DNA of 64,000 nt, taken from NCBI RefSeq assembly GCF_014843825.1, contig NZ_JHQR01000075.1, positions 60,624 to 124,623 on the forward strand, written 5' to 3'. The notes under the pieces are model-generated. The model was not told where the DNA came from. It saw nothing but the letters and a program-made list of their open reading frames with translations, and ran no database searches. The DNA comes from Mesorhizobium silamurunense (GTDB lineage: Bacteria; Pseudomonadota; Alphaproteobacteria; Rhizobiales; Rhizobiaceae). Within the stretch, counting starts at the first letter, position 1. The number at the start of each line of letters is the position of its first letter. Below, piece by piece: positions 52,680-64,000 of this stretch. A program made the translations under genes and the position numbers.

Positions 52680-53954
52680 ATGAGCAAAGTTAGCAACAAC
52701 GGCGGTGATTCAAAGAACACGCTCTATTGCTCGTTTTGCGGCAAAAGCCAGCACGAAGTGCGCAAGCTGATCGCCGGTCCGACCGTCTTCATCTGCGATG
52801 AATGCGTCGAGCTCTGCATGGACATCATCCGCGAGGAGAACAAGACCTCGATGGTGAAGTCGCGCGAGGGCGTGCCGACCCCGCAGGAGATCCTCAAGGT
52901 CCTCGACGATTATGTCATCGGCCAGCCCTACGCCAAGCGGGTGCTGTCGGTGGCCGTGCACAACCACTACAAGCGCCTCGCGCATGCCGGAAAGAACAAC
53001 GACGTCGAGTTGGCGAAGTCGAACATCCTGCTGATCGGCCCGACCGGCTGCGGCAAGACGTTGCTCGCCCAGACGCTCGCCCGCATCATCGACGTGCCCT
53101 TCACCATGGCCGACGCCACGACGCTGACCGAAGCCGGTTATGTCGGCGAGGACGTCGAGAACATCATCCTGAAGCTGCTGCAGTCGGCCGACTACAATGT
53201 CGAGCGCGCCCAGCGCGGCATCGTCTATATCGACGAGATCGACAAGATCTCGCGCAAGTCGGACAACCCCTCGATCACCCGCGACGTGTCGGGCGAGGGC
53301 GTGCAGCAGGCGCTCTTGAAGATCATGGAAGGCACCGTCGCCTCCGTGCCGCCGCAGGGCGGCCGCAAGCACCCGCAGCAGGAATTCCTGCAGGTCGACA
53401 CCGCCAACATCCTGTTCATCTGCGGCGGCGCCTTTGCCGGGCTCGACAAGATCATCTCGGATCGCGGCCGCAAGACCTCGATCGGATTCGGCGCCACCGT
53501 GGCTTCGCCCGAGGATCGCCGCACCGGGGACCTGTTCCGCCAGGTCGAGCCGGAAGATCTCTTGAAATTCGGCCTGATCCCGGAATTCGTCGGCCGCCTG
53601 CCGGTTCTGGCGACGCTCGAGGATCTCGACGAGCCGGCGCTGATCCAGATCCTGACCGAGCCGAAGAACGCGCTGGTCAAGCAGTATCAGCGGCTGTTCG
53701 AGATGGAGAATGTCGACCTGACCTTCCATGAGAACGCGCTGTCGGCGATCGCCAAGCGCGCCATTGAGCGCAAGACCGGCGCGCGCGGCCTGCGTTCCAT
53801 CATGGAGGCGATCCTGCTCGACACGATGTTCGAGCTTCCGGCGCTGGAAGGCGTGCGCGAAGTGGTGATCTCGGAAGAGGTTGTCTCGGGCAACGCCCGG
53901 CCGCTCTACATCTATTCCGAGCAGAAGGAAAAGAAGGGCAACGTCAGCGCCTGA
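52680..53954 (+). CDS. clpX: ATP-dependent Clp protease ATP-binding subunit ClpX
   Basis: AAA+ unfoldase that feeds substrates to ClpP. The 424-aa protein has the zinc-binding N-domain (CSFCGKSQ and CDECVELC), Walker A GPTGCGKT (~120), Walker [10 protein letters not shown] (~183), the ClpP-contact loop region with IGFGA (~275) and sensor motifs. ATG 52680 follows GAAAGGACAGAAAA, a good ribosome binding site. It begins 294 bp after clpP, and a terminator (53985-54010) follows it. Confidence 0.97.
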   Translation: MSKVSNNGGDSKNTLYCSFCGKSQHEVRKLIAGPTVFICDECVELCMDIIREENKTSMVKSREGVPTPQEILKVLDDYVIGQPYAKRVLSVAVHNHYKRLAHAGKNNDVELAKSNILLIGPTGCGKTLLAQTLARIIDVPFTMADATTLTEAGYVGEDVENIILKLLQSADYNVERAQRGIVYIDEIDKISRKSDNPSITRDVSGEGVQQALLKIMEGTVASVPPQGGRKHPQQEFLQVDTANILFICGGAFAGLDKIISDRGRKTSIGFGATVASPEDRRTGDLFRQVEPEDLLKFGLIPEFVGRLPVLATLEDLDEPALIQILTEPKNALVKQYQRLFEMENVDLTFHENALSAIAKRAIERKTGARGLRSIMEAILLDTMFELPALEGVREVVISEEVVSGNARPLYIYSEQKEKKGNVSA

Positions 53955-53984
53955 GATGACTGCTGATCCGGCAATTTTTCATGG

Positions 53985-54010
53985 AACGGCGCCCGTGCGG
54001 CGCCGTTTTG
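53985..54010 (+). terminator. Rho-independent terminator after clpX
   Basis: AACGGCGCC (53985-53993) pairs perfectly with GGCGCCGTT (53999-54007) around a 5-nt loop, followed by TTG. The T-run is short but the stem is perfect. Confidence 0.75.
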
Positions 54011-54230
54011 CTGTGAGGGATGCGCCGCCTGGCGATGGAGTGGACCGAGCGACCATGTTGACCCTTGATCTTTGCACCGCCCGCATCCACCTAACAGCGG
54101 AAGGCCGAAGTGCCGAATTCTGTGCTGTAAAACTCCCGTCACAAACGGTGGTAGGCGGAACGACGCTCGGTCGTTAATATGAGATTCGCGGTTGGCTAAA
54201 ATTAGCGGCTGCGACATGAAAGGTTGGACA

Positions 54231-56642
<2,412 letters not shown>

Positions 56643-56671
56643 TATGTTCTAACGTTGCAGCGCACAAAGAG

Positions 56672-56698
56672 AAAGCCGGGCTTCCAGCCCGGCTTTTT
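56672..56698 (+). terminator. Rho-independent terminator after lon
   Basis: AAGCCGGGC (56673-56681) pairs with GCCCGGCTT (56687-56695) around a 5-nt loop and is followed by a T-run (TTT). Confidence 0.85.
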
Positions 56699-56838
56699 CA
56701 TGTGAAAAATCTCCGAAAAAGTAGAAAAAAGCCCGGAATTCCGCGGTTTTCGGCTTGGGTTCCGGGACGCTTCTTTCTAAAGTCCGTTTCCTGCCGGATG
56801 AGTCGTACGTTCCGGTTTTCTCATGGAAGGGAATTTTG

Positions 56839-57111
56839 ATGAACAAGAACGAACTGGTGTCCGCTGTCGCCGACTCCGCAAGCATTTCGAAGGCTGATGC
56901 GCAGTCCGCCGTCGATGCGGTGTTCTCCGTGATCACTGGCGAACTGAAGAAGGGCGGCGATGTCCGGCTTGTCGGCTTCGGAAATTTCACCGTGTCAAAA
57001 CGCGCTGCTTCGACCGGCCGCAACCCGCAGACCGGCGCGGAAGTGAAGATTCCGGCGCGCACCGTGCCGAAGTTTTCGGCCGGCAAGGGCCTCAAGGACG
57101 CGGTCAACTAA
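56839..57111 (+). CDS. hupB: DNA-binding protein HU
   Basis: Nucleoid-associated dimer that bends DNA. The 90-aa protein begins MNKNELVSAVADSASISKAD, a classic HU start, with GDVRLVGFGNFTVSKRAASTGRNPQTG, the beta-arm motif with the conserved Pro, near 45-70. Its own promoter lies between the lon terminator and 56838. A terminator follows. Confidence 0.96.
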   Translation: MNKNELVSAVADSASISKADAQSAVDAVFSVITGELKKGGDVRLVGFGNFTVSKRAASTGRNPQTGAEVKIPARTVPKFSAGKGLKDAVN

Positions 57112-57136
57112 GACCTTTTTTTAACAGAAAAGCCAG

Positions 57137-57166
57137 AAAAGCCGGGCTTGCCCGGCTTTTCTTTTG
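57137..57166 (+). terminator. Rho-independent terminator after HU
   Basis: AAAAGCCGGGC pairs with GCCCGGCTTTT around a very short TT loop (57137-57160), followed by CTTTTG. Because both arms are A/T-edged, it may terminate both strands, including the convergent aldo/keto reductase gene. Confidence 0.85.
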
Positions 57167-57195
57167 TGTGCCCGGCGGCGGCAGGATATCTGCAG

Positions 57196-58218
57196 TCAGG
57201 CGGTCGGCGCGTCGGCGCGCATCAGGCCTTCCTGCTTGAGATCCGACCACAGGGCCGCCGGGATCTTGACGTCGAGCAGCGCGCGGTTGGCTTCGACCTC
57301 TGCCGGCCGTTGGCCGCCGGGGATCACCGACATCACGCAAGGATGCCGCAGCGGGAACTGGAGCGCGGCCTCGATCAGCCGCACACCATGGCGCTTGCAG
57401 ACCGCCTCGATGCGCGCCACGCGATCGAGCACGTCCTTTGGCGCTTCGGTATAGTTGTAGAAAGCGCCGGGTGTCGGCCCCGTCGCCAGGATGCCCGAAT
57501 TGTAGGGGCCGCCGAGAATGATGCCGATGCCGCGCTGCTCGCAGAGCGGCAGAAAGGTAGCCAGCGCTTCCTGCTCGAGCAGCGTGTAGCGGCCTGCGAG
57601 CAGGAACAGGTCGAAATCGCCGCGTTCGGCGAGCGTCTGGCAGACCTGCCATTCGTTGATGCCACCGCCGAAGGCCTTGATCACACCCTGGTCGCGCAGC
57701 GAGAGCAGCCCGTAATAGCCCGAGGACATGAACTCCTCGATGCGCCTGTCCGACGCCTCCTTGCTGCCATGGGTGAAGATGTCGACGTCGTGCACATAGA
57801 GGATGTCGATGCGATCGACGCCGAGACGCTCCAGCGATGCCTCGAAGGAACGCATCACGCCGTCATAGCTGTAATCGTAGACTTCCCGGCGCGAGGGCGT
57901 CTCGAAGAACTTGCCGATGCCGGTGCGCTGGTCGGGGGGAGAGACGCGCATGAGGCGGCCGACCTTGCTCGACAGCACATAGTCGTCGCGCTTCTTGCCG
58001 CGCAGGAAAGGGTTGAGCCGGGTTTCAGAGAGGCCGAGGCCATAGAGCGGGGCGGTGTCGAAATAGCGGCAGCCGGTCTTCCATGCCGCTTCCAGTGTGG
58101 CATTGGCGTCCTCATCGGAGACGGCGCGGTAGAGATTGCCGAGGGGCGCGGTGCCGAAGCCGAGTTCGGTGAAGGTGATGCCGCCATTGCCGATGCGGTC
58201 GAAATGCCGTGTCTTCAT
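57196..58218 (-). CDS. Aldo/keto reductase
   Basis: NAD(P)-linked sugar or aldehyde dehydrogenase/reductase, 340 aa from ATG 58218. Landmarks: the N-terminal strand ITFTELGFGTAPLGNLY, FDTAPLYGLGLSE with the catalytic Asp/Tyr, KVGR with the catalytic Lys, and ILYVHDVD with the His (VHD instead of LHxP). The sequence falls in the D-threo-aldose 1-dehydrogenase/pyridoxal 4-dehydrogenase group. It is divergent from the SIS/creatininase pair, so it may belong to the same catabolic module. Confidence 0.9.
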   Translation of the reverse strand: MKTRHFDRIGNGGITFTELGFGTAPLGNLYRAVSDEDANATLEAAWKTGCRYFDTAPLYGLGLSETRLNPFLRGKKRDDYVLSSKVGRLMRVSPPDQRTGIGKFFETPSRREVYDYSYDGVMRSFEASLERLGVDRIDILYVHDVDIFTHGSKEASDRRIEEFMSSGYYGLLSLRDQGVIKAFGGGINEWQVCQTLAERGDFDLFLLAGRYTLLEQEALATFLPLCEQRGIGIILGGPYNSGILATGPTPGAFYNYTEAPKDVLDRVARIEAVCKRHGVRLIEAALQFPLRHPCVMSVIPGGQRPAEVEANRALLDVKIPAALWSDLKQEGLMRADAPTA

Positions 58219-58404
58219 AGCCTCGAATGTCCCGGATCGATTTGTCTGACATGACACTATCACGCCGGTGGCACTGCAAAAGCGCCGAGGCTCGTTGGAC
58301 ACCAATTTTCGCGGTGATAGCATGAACAAAAACAAGTGTTTCGCGGCAAACGCGACCGCAACGCCGCACGCCTAATCAGGCTTCGGCAGACAGGATGAAC
58401 AGCC

Positions 58405-58968
58405 ATGACGCAGGCCGGACCGGAGATGTTCGAGATCGCGCTGGACGAGCTTGGCGCCGTGGTGCGGCGCATCGATGACGGCCGGGTCGCCGCCTGCGCA
58501 ATGCTCGCCGGCGCCGGCAAGATCGTCGTCTATGGCTGCGGCCGCGAAGCATTGCAGGTCAAGGGCTTCGCCATGCGGCTCTTCCATCTCGGCCTGCCTG
58601 CCGCGGTTGTCGGCGACATGACCACACCGCCGCTGGCGAAAGGCGACATCTTTCTCGCAAGTTCCGGACCGGGCGAGACCAGCACGGTCCTGACCCTGAT
58701 GCGCGTTGCGCGCGACGCCGGCGCGAAGGTGCTGCTGCTTACCGCCGAACCGGCCGGCAGTGCCGCGAAGCTTGCCGATTTCACGCTGCTCGTTCCGGCC
58801 CAGACCATGGCCAGCGACCAGGGCGCAGCCCGTAGCTCGGTGCTGCCGATGGGCTCGCTGTTCGAGGGCGCGCTGTTCCTGCTGTTCGAAGTGATGGTGC
58901 TGAAGCTCAAGGCGCTGACCGGCGCAACGCCTGAGGCCATGCGCGCACGGCACACCAACATGGAGTAG
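58405..58968 (+). CDS. SIS-domain protein (6-phospho-3-hexuloisomerase-like)
   Basis: 187 aa. SIS domains bind phosphosugars. Landmarks: IVVYGCGREALQVKGFAMRL (~32), FLASSGPGETSTVLTLMRVA (~83, the SxS/GxGET phosphate loop), LLTAEPAGSAAKLADF, then GSLFEGALFLLFEVMVL near the end. The closest type is hexuloisomerase (HxlB-like), but no HxlA partner is adjacent. It is 5 bp from the creatininase gene, implying coupled expression. Confidence 0.87.
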   Translation: MTQAGPEMFEIALDELGAVVRRIDDGRVAACAMLAGAGKIVVYGCGREALQVKGFAMRLFHLGLPAAVVGDMTTPPLAKGDIFLASSGPGETSTVLTLMRVARDAGAKVLLLTAEPAGSAAKLADFTLLVPAQTMASDQGAARSSVLPMGSLFEGALFLLFEVMVLKLKALTGATPEAMRARHTNME

Positions 58969-58973
58969 AGGAC

Positions 58974-59717
58974 ATGCGCTATGAACTGATGCTGCCGCAC
59001 CAGATCCGCAAGGCGATCGAGGAGAACTGGCCGGTCGCGCTGCCGCTCGGCGTGCTCGAATACCATGGCGAACACATGGCGGTCGGCATGGACACGCTCG
59101 CCGTCATCAAGACGCTGGAACTCTTCGAGAAAGAGAGGGATATCGTCATGCTGCCGCCCTTCTATTATGGCGCGGCGAGCTATGCCGTGGCGCCGCCGGA
59201 AGGCAGCGGCTCGGTGCAGGTCGGCGGTCCGGTGCTGGCGCCTTTCGCCGAGGAGCTGTTCTACGGCCTGCTGCGCATCGGCTTCCGCAGCATCCACGCC
59301 ATCATCCATCACCAGACCGAGAATTTCGTCGCCGGCATGCCGACCGACCTCGCCTTCAAGACCGCCGGCCGGCAGGCGATCTTCCGTTTCCTGGAAAACG
59401 AGCGAGGCGAGGGCTGGTGGGGCTCCGACAAGATGGCCGACTACTATGCCGGCCATGCCCAGGGCGAGAACGTCTTCAACTGGGTGCAGGTGCATCCGCT
59501 GATGCCGGCGGCGATGAACGGCAAATACCCGTTCGACCACGCCGGCATCGGCGAGACATCGCTCATGCTGGCGCTATGCCCCGAGGCGGTGGACGCCGGC
59601 CGTTTCGCGGACAATACGGGCTGGTACACAAAGAGCGCCGCGGAGGCTTCGGCTGAGCTGGGGCAGAAGGGCGTCGCGATGATCCTTGACCACCTGCGGG
59701 CGACGCTTACGGGTTAG
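58974..59717 (+). CDS. Creatininase family hydrolase
   Basis: 247 aa. The metal-site pattern of the family is present: ALPLGVLEYHGEHMAVGMDT (Glu, His, Asp), then IHAIIHHQTENF and the Glu-rich region near 140. Creatininases and relatives open cyclic amides. In this context, next to a phosphosugar isomerase-like gene and an ABC sugar importer, the substrate is more likely a sugar-type compound; that is inference. It ends about 100 bp before an AT-rich stretch. Confidence 0.87.
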   Translation: MRYELMLPHQIRKAIEENWPVALPLGVLEYHGEHMAVGMDTLAVIKTLELFEKERDIVMLPPFYYGAASYAVAPPEGSGSVQVGGPVLAPFAEELFYGLLRIGFRSIHAIIHHQTENFVAGMPTDLAFKTAGRQAIFRFLENERGEGWWGSDKMADYYAGHAQGENVFNWVQVHPLMPAAMNGKYPFDHAGIGETSLMLALCPEAVDAGRFADNTGWYTKSAAEASAELGQKGVAMILDHLRATLTG

Positions 59718-59747
59718 CTGGCACCACATCAGGAAGCACCTTCGTTC

Positions 59748-59776
59748 TATATATTAGCAAGTGCGAATAATATATA
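59748..59776 (+). promoter_or_regulatory. AT-rich inverted repeat upstream of the 59.8-kb exported protein
   Basis: TATATATTA (59748-59756) and TAATATATA (59768-59776) are perfect 9-bp inverted arms around 11 bp. In so GC-rich a region this all-AT element stands out. It lies about 40 bp before the next gene, where a promoter would be. Confidence 0.45.
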
Positions 59777-59816
59777 ATAACTCCAACTTCGCCGCTGAGC
59801 CCCTTGGAGGTGTTCG

Positions 59817-60179
59817 GTGCACGCGGTCGGAAAACGACGGGCAACCTTGGCAGGCGTGATCGCCACGGCCGCAGTACTTCAGAATGTTTCGGCGTTTGCG
59901 CACAATGCCGATAGCGGCTGGACTTATCCGCCGGCCTGCTGTCACGGCGATCCATTGACAGGCGAGTGCGGCAGGATTCCTAGCATGACCGTAACGCCGC
60001 AGGCTGATGGCTACGTGATCATATTGCGGCCGGGTGACCATCAGAAAGTCACCCATCCAGACCGATACTTCGTTCCCTACGATAGTGTCATTCCGTCCGG
60101 GGACGACAACTTCCACATCTGCCTGCATCCGACAGAGGAACACGAAAACTGCTTTTTCGCGCCGTCGGAGGCGATGTAG
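59817..60179 (+). CDS. Small exported Cys-rich protein
   Basis: 120 aa, starting at GTG 59817 behind GGAGGTGTTC. The N-terminus is a signal peptide (RRATLAGVIATAAVLQNVSAFA). The mature part has paired Cys (PPACCHGDPLTGECG) and two more near the end (FHICLHP, ENCFFAP). A beta-rich middle (TVTPQADGYVIILRPGDH) separates them. Disulfides in the periplasm are likely. Similar small proteins occur in rhizobia, with no known function. Confidence 0.72.
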   Translation: MHAVGKRRATLAGVIATAAVLQNVSAFAHNADSGWTYPPACCHGDPLTGECGRIPSMTVTPQADGYVIILRPGDHQKVTHPDRYFVPYDSVIPSGDDNFHICLHPTEEHENCFFAPSEAM

Positions 60180-60269
60180 GTGAAAACTCGCGGCGTGCTC
60201 GCCCCCATGGCGCTCGGCCCCTACACCCGATGATCAACTGCCGATCAGGGCGCTGGCGGGGATCGCCTC

Positions 60270-61187
60270 CTACTTCACCGAACCGGCCGTCATGCCCATG
60301 ATCAGGTAGCGTTCGAGCGCGATGCCGATGATCGCCAGCGGTGCGATGGCGGCCGTGGCAAGCGCCGCCATCGACCACCAGTTGATGCCTTGCGAGCCGG
60401 TCTGACTTGCCACCATGACGGGGATCGTCTTGGCATCCGTCGACGTCAGAAGAGCGGCGAAGAAATATTCGTTCCAGCAGAGCACCATCGCCAGGATGAA
60501 GGCGGCGACCATGCCGGGCAGCGCTATCGGCATGACGATGCGGAAGAAGGCGCCCCAGATGGTCAGGCCGTCAACAAGGGCTGCCTCCTCGAGCTCGACG
60601 GGAATGGAGTTGAACTGATCGCGCATGATCCAGATGACGATCGGCAGCACCATCAGCGTGTAGAGGAGCACAAGCCCGATGCGCGTGTCGAGCAGCGCCA
60701 CTTCCCGGTAGAGCACCAGGAAGGGCAGCGCCAGCACCACCGGCGGCAGGATGAGCTGCGAGAGGAAGAAGAAGGAGATGTCCTCGTTCTTGAACCAGGC
60801 GAAGTGATAGCGATAGCGGGTGAGGCCATAGGCGGCGAGGCTGCCGATGATGATGGCCAGGCTCGACGCGCCGACCGAGGTGATGACCGAGTTCATGAAG
60901 CGTTTCAGGAACTCGTCACGCACGGTCGAGGTCTGGAAGATCGAATCCGGCGACAGGCCGAGCGAGCGCCAGCCTTTCCAGTCAGGCTGGAAGTCGACGA
61001 AGGGGATGAGGTGGCCTTGCGTGACGTCGACCGCCGATTTGAACGAGGTGGTGATCGTCCAATAGATCGGGAACAGGCAGACGAAGGACCAGAACACCAG
61101 CGCGCCATAGATGAAGACGCGGCTGGTGATGAAGGCCGCCGGCGAGCGGATATCGGAAACGGTGTAGTCGGTGGTCTGGACGCTCAT
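60270..61187 (-). CDS. ABC carbohydrate importer, permease 2 (MalG type)
   Basis: 305 aa from ATG 61187. Six transmembrane helices and the cytoplasmic EAA loop (EEAALVDGLTIWGAFFRIVMP, ~200) mark a binding-protein-dependent permease. ITTSFKSAVDVTQG and the C-terminal IALERYLIMGMTAGSVK fit the MalG/CUT1 group. It is next to permease 1 with a 9-bp gap. An ATPase gene is not seen on this side. Confidence 0.92.
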   Translation of the reverse strand: MSVQTTDYTVSDIRSPAAFITSRVFIYGALVFWSFVCLFPIYWTITTSFKSAVDVTQGHLIPFVDFQPDWKGWRSLGLSPDSIFQTSTVRDEFLKRFMNSVITSVGASSLAIIIGSLAAYGLTRYRYHFAWFKNEDISFFFLSQLILPPVVLALPFLVLYREVALLDTRIGLVLLYTLMVLPIVIWIMRDQFNSIPVELEEAALVDGLTIWGAFFRIVMPIALPGMVAAFILAMVLCWNEYFFAALLTSTDAKTIPVMVASQTGSQGINWWSMAALATAAIAPLAIIGIALERYLIMGMTAGSVK

Positions 61188-61195
61188 GATGCCGC

Positions 61196-62317
61196 TCAGT
61201 TGACGTTGCGCACGAAGCGGCTGGCGAGCTTCAGCAGCCAAGTGACGAATACGACGATGATGATCAGGTAGAACATGGCGAGCATAGTGCCGTAGCCGAC
61301 ATTCGAACGGTCGCGATATTCGCGATAGATGAAGCTGGAAACCGAGTCCGTGGCGCCGCCGGGGCCGCCAGACGTCACCGTGATGATGATGTCGGCGAGC
61401 TTGAGCTTGAAGATGATGCGCAGGATCACCGCCGTCACCGACACCGGCAGCATCAGCGGGAAGGTGACCTGCCAGAAGGTCTGCCATGTCGTCGCGCCGT
61501 CGACGCGCGCCGCCTCGATCACCTCGCGCGACATCGCCTGCAGGCCGGCCAGCAGCATGATCATCATGAACGGGATGAAGGTCCAGGCGTCCAGCACCAT
61601 GATCGAGATGCGGGCGGTGATCGGATTTGAGAAGAAGGCGGGATTGTCCCAGCCGAGCGTGCGCGCCAACGTCGCGGCCGGACCGAAGCGATACTCCATC
61701 AGCGACTTGCCGATCATCCACGACACCGCGACTGGCGACAGCATGAGGGGCAAGAGAAAGACGACACGGAAGAATTTGCGGGCGCGGATCTGCGCATTGA
61801 GCAGCAGCGCCAGCCCAAAGGAGATGACATATTCCACCAGCACCGCGAGCACATAGAGGACCATGTTGAACAGCGCGTTGCGGTAGTAGGGGTCGGCCAG
61901 CATTTGCCAGAAATTGTCGAGCCCGTTGAACTTGCGGCCCGCGAAGGAACTGAGGTTCCAGTCCGTTAGCGCGATGTAGAATCCGAACAGCGTCGGGAAG
62001 ATCACCATGGCGATGGTGAAGAGCAGCGCCGGCAGCAGGAACAGGGCACGCTGGCCATCCTCGCCGCGCGTCAGCACCTGCCAGGCGCCGAGCGCCATGC
62101 CCCAAACCACGTAGGCGTAGACCACGGGACGCCAGGTATCGAAGCCAACCGTGTCGACTGAGGTCGTGTAGAGGATCTGCACCACGATCATCGCCAGCAG
62201 CACGAGCGTCGCGGCAATTATCAAGGCCCAGCCGAGGCGCTTGCGGCCGGGCGGGATCAGATCGGCCGGTGTGGAATTTGCCGGCCACGCATTCGCGGTC
62301 GAAATCTGTTCAGCCAC
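61196..62317 (-). CDS. ABC carbohydrate importer, permease 1 (MalF type)
   Basis: 373 aa with an N-terminal extension containing two helices (~29-47, 65-82) before the core. The EAA loop is IEAARVDGATTWQTFWQVTFP (~285), then GGPGGATDSVSSFIYREYRD. Six core helices follow the usual CUT1 arrangement. It pairs with permease 2. Confidence 0.92.
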   Translation of the reverse strand: MAEQISTANAWPANSTPADLIPPGRKRLGWALIIAATLVLLAMIVVQILYTTSVDTVGFDTWRPVVYAYVVWGMALGAWQVLTRGEDGQRALFLLPALLFTIAMVIFPTLFGFYIALTDWNLSSFAGRKFNGLDNFWQMLADPYYRNALFNMVLYVLAVLVEYVISFGLALLLNAQIRARKFFRVVFLLPLMLSPVAVSWMIGKSLMEYRFGPAATLARTLGWDNPAFFSNPITARISIMVLDAWTFIPFMMIMLLAGLQAMSREVIEAARVDGATTWQTFWQVTFPLMLPVSVTAVILRIIFKLKLADIIITVTSGGPGGATDSVSSFIYREYRDRSNVGYGTMLAMFYLIIIVVFVTWLLKLASRFVRNVN

Positions 62318-62412
62318 GCCTCTCGCCTTTTTGTCCGAATGACCGGCCAGCGCCGGTCAAGATGCGGCCCGGCGACGAGGTGTCGCCGGGCCGCGACTTC
62401 TCCTGAAACAGC

Positions 62413-64000
62413 CTACATGCCGAGCGAGGCTTTGTAGAGCTTGATCTGGTTCTCGCGGCCGATCTGGTCGGTCAGCTTCTCCCAGGCGGCGGCGATAGCG
62501 TCGGCGCCTTCCTGCGACTTCATCTTGCCGGCGAAGGTGTTGGCCAGGATATCCTCGGCGGCGCTGTAGTACTGGAAGATGCCGGGGATACGCGGCTCGA
62601 TCGCCGCGTTCGGATGGTTGTAGCTGTCGGCTTCCGACTTGAGATACGAGCTGATGAAAGCCTCGTCGTAGCCGGCCGCCACCCACTCCGGGATGTCGAA
62701 ATGGGAATTGCGGTAGGGCTGGAAGCCCGACGGATACGCCGCGCACCAGAGTGACAGGTCCTTGCCGCCAAGATGGGCCGCCGCCGACCATGCCGCCTTC
62801 TTCTTCTTCTCGTCGCTGTCGACGCGAGCCATGACATAGACTCCCCAGCCGAGATAGGCGCAGTTCGGCGCATAGTTCGGGCCGCTGGCGAGCTTGTCCC
62901 ATTTTCCGGTCTTGGAATTGTAGACGTCGTCGGAACCCGGCAGGATCGAGAAGCCGGTGACGTCCCCGACGACTGAGGAGTCATTGGTCTTCGCATTCGA
63001 GCCAGCATCTCCCCACCAAGCCAGCATCGAACCAGTGCCGCCCAGGAATTGGGAGAAGCAGGTCTGGTTCGGGTCGGCGTTGATTTGATCTTGCGGTTCG
63101 AAAGGCAGCGCGTCGATCACGTCCTGGATCGCCCGCACCCAGGCCGGGTTGTTGACGCGCGGTTTCATCGTATCCGGATCGAACAGCCATGCCTTGTCGT
63201 CGGGATGCTTGGCATAGGCGCTGGCGCGGCTGCCGAGGAAGTAGAAGCCGAAACCGCCCCATGGCTTGGGCGCGTCGAGATAGCCATAGACGTCCTGGCC
63301 TTTCATCTGCTTGCCCTTGAGGAACTTGGTGACGGCCTGCACCTGCTGCCAGGTCTTCGGCACGCTCCATTCCGTCAGGCCTGCCTTGTCGCCGCTGTCG
63401 GCTTTCCAGGCTGCTGCCAGATCGGAGTCGGAGAAGACGTCGGTGCGGTAGTTGAAGTTGTGCGTATCGCCGTCGACGGTCACGCGATACTGCTTGCCGT
63501 TCCAGGTGCCGACCGGCGGCTTCAGATAGGCCACGAGGTCGTCCATATCGATCTGCTTCTTGACCCAGTCCGGCATTTCGGAGGTGAGGCCCTTGCCGCA
63601 GACGTCGCCTTCGAAAGGCGCGCCCATCTCTACGATATCAAAATCGATTGTATTGGTGGCGATCGCCTGCTGCAGGCGCGGGTTGTAGTCGGCCTGCGCC
63701 AGGTCGATCCAGTTGATCTTGGCGCCGGTATAGGTCTCCCACGGCTTCAGGAAGCCGCGGAACAGCACGTTGTGCAGGTTCTGATTGTTGAGGCCCATGA
63801 AGGTGAGTTCGACGCCGGCGAATTCGCCTTCCTTCACATTGGCCTTGGTTGCTTCGAGGCAGAGCTCGCCGACCTTCTGGAAATCGGCATCGGTCGGCTG
63901 ACCCTTGCCGACACCGGGGATCTGCAGGATCTTTGTCCGCAGCTCGCTGGCGGCGGAGGCCGGCTTCGTCAGCGCGCCGAGCCCGGCGCCGGACGCCGCG
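62413..64000 (-). CDS. Extracellular solute-binding protein (family 1), cut by window edge
   Basis: The minus strand is open from the stop at 62413 to the right edge. About 530 residues are visible; the signal peptide and first residues lie beyond 64000. Landmarks: ELTFMGLNNQNLHNVLFRGFLKPWETYTGAKINWIDLAQADYN (the N-terminal lobe), GYLDAPKPWGGFGFYFLGS, and the hinge/ligand region ending ENQIKLYKASLGM. The periplasmic receptor of the importer encoded by the two permease genes. A long, nearly uninterrupted protein of this type usually binds sugars or polyols; ligand not determined. Confidence 0.88.
   Translation of the reverse strand, partial: AASGAGLGALTKPASAASELRTKILQIPGVGKGQPTDADFQKVGELCLEATKANVKEGEFAGVELTFMGLNNQNLHNVLFRGFLKPWETYTGAKINWIDLAQADYNPRLQQAIATNTIDFDIVEMGAPFEGDVCGKGLTSEMPDWVKKQIDMDDLVAYLKPPVGTWNGKQYRVTVDGDTHNFNYRTDVFSDSDLAAAWKADSGDKAGLTEWSVPKTWQQVQAVTKFLKGKQMKGQDVYGYLDAPKPWGGFGFYFLGSRASAYAKHPDDKAWLFDPDTMKPRVNNPAWVRAIQDVIDALPFEPQDQINADPNQTCFSQFLGGTGSMLAWWGDAGSNAKTNDSSVVGDVTGFSILPGSDDVYNSKTGKWDKLASGPNYAPNCAYLGWGVYVMARVDSDEKKKKAAWSAAAHLGGKDLSLWCAAYPSGFQPYRNSHFDIPEWVAAGYDEAFISSYLKSEADSYNHPNAAIEPRIPGIFQYYSAAEDILANTFAGKMKSQEGADAIAAAWEKLTDQIGRENQIKLYKASLGM

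Overview
The window is a GC-rich alphaproteobacterial chromosome segment. Gene content and order (recG-sdhE-mfd, clpP-clpX-lon-hup), class II DAHP synthase, DUF2188/DUF982/DUF3126 proteins and two kinds of rhizobial intergenic palindromic repeat point to Rhizobiales, most likely a Mesorhizobium-type genome. The genus is inferred from these features, not from a database search.

Layout. 1-5.6 kb: recG (cut by the window edge), sdhE and mfd; mfd is interrupted by a poly-G tract exactly at its Walker A motif. 6-10.5 kb: class II DAHP synthase, an integral membrane protein, a RES/Xre toxin-antitoxin pair with a palindromic operator candidate, and a GGDEF diguanylate cyclase. 10.8-25.8 kb: ordinary chromosomal genes (GFA-type enzyme, dgkA, DedA, DUF1003, Tag-like glycosylase, NAD synthetase, ABC exporter, PilZ, two Nudix enzymes, gpt, Usp, CinA-like, OYE-type flavoenzyme). 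Two genes here are broken: a GNAT acetyltransferase, and an alpha/beta hydrolase whose nucleophile codon is a stop.

25.8-37.7 kb is accessory: a decayed prophage or phage-derived island lying on the 3' side of a tRNA-Leu(TAA). It has a P27-like terminase small subunit, two tail-fibre/LamG-type proteins, many small membrane or secreted proteins, a NYN-domain protein, an Xre repressor with a divergent promoter region, two methyltransferases (one a pseudogene), a 194-bp tandem duplication and several frameshifted genes. No integrase, large terminase, portal or capsid gene is visible. Its left edge abuts a membrane-protein gene that lacks its N-terminal part.

38-51 kb: Omp25/31-like beta-barrel protein, adenine deaminase with a palindromic operator candidate, two tandem DUF900 lipoprotein hydrolases, threonine dehydratase, glyoxalase I, a double cold-shock-domain protein, DUF192, an alpha/beta hydrolase, an HD protein and cysE. 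51.7-57.2 kb: the proteostasis cluster clpP-clpX-lon followed by HU, with clear terminators. 57.2-64 kb: a carbohydrate-type module with an aldo/keto reductase, a SIS-domain isomerase coupled to a creatininase-family hydrolase, and an ABC importer (two permeases and a solute-binding protein running off the right edge). The importer's ATPase is not in the window.
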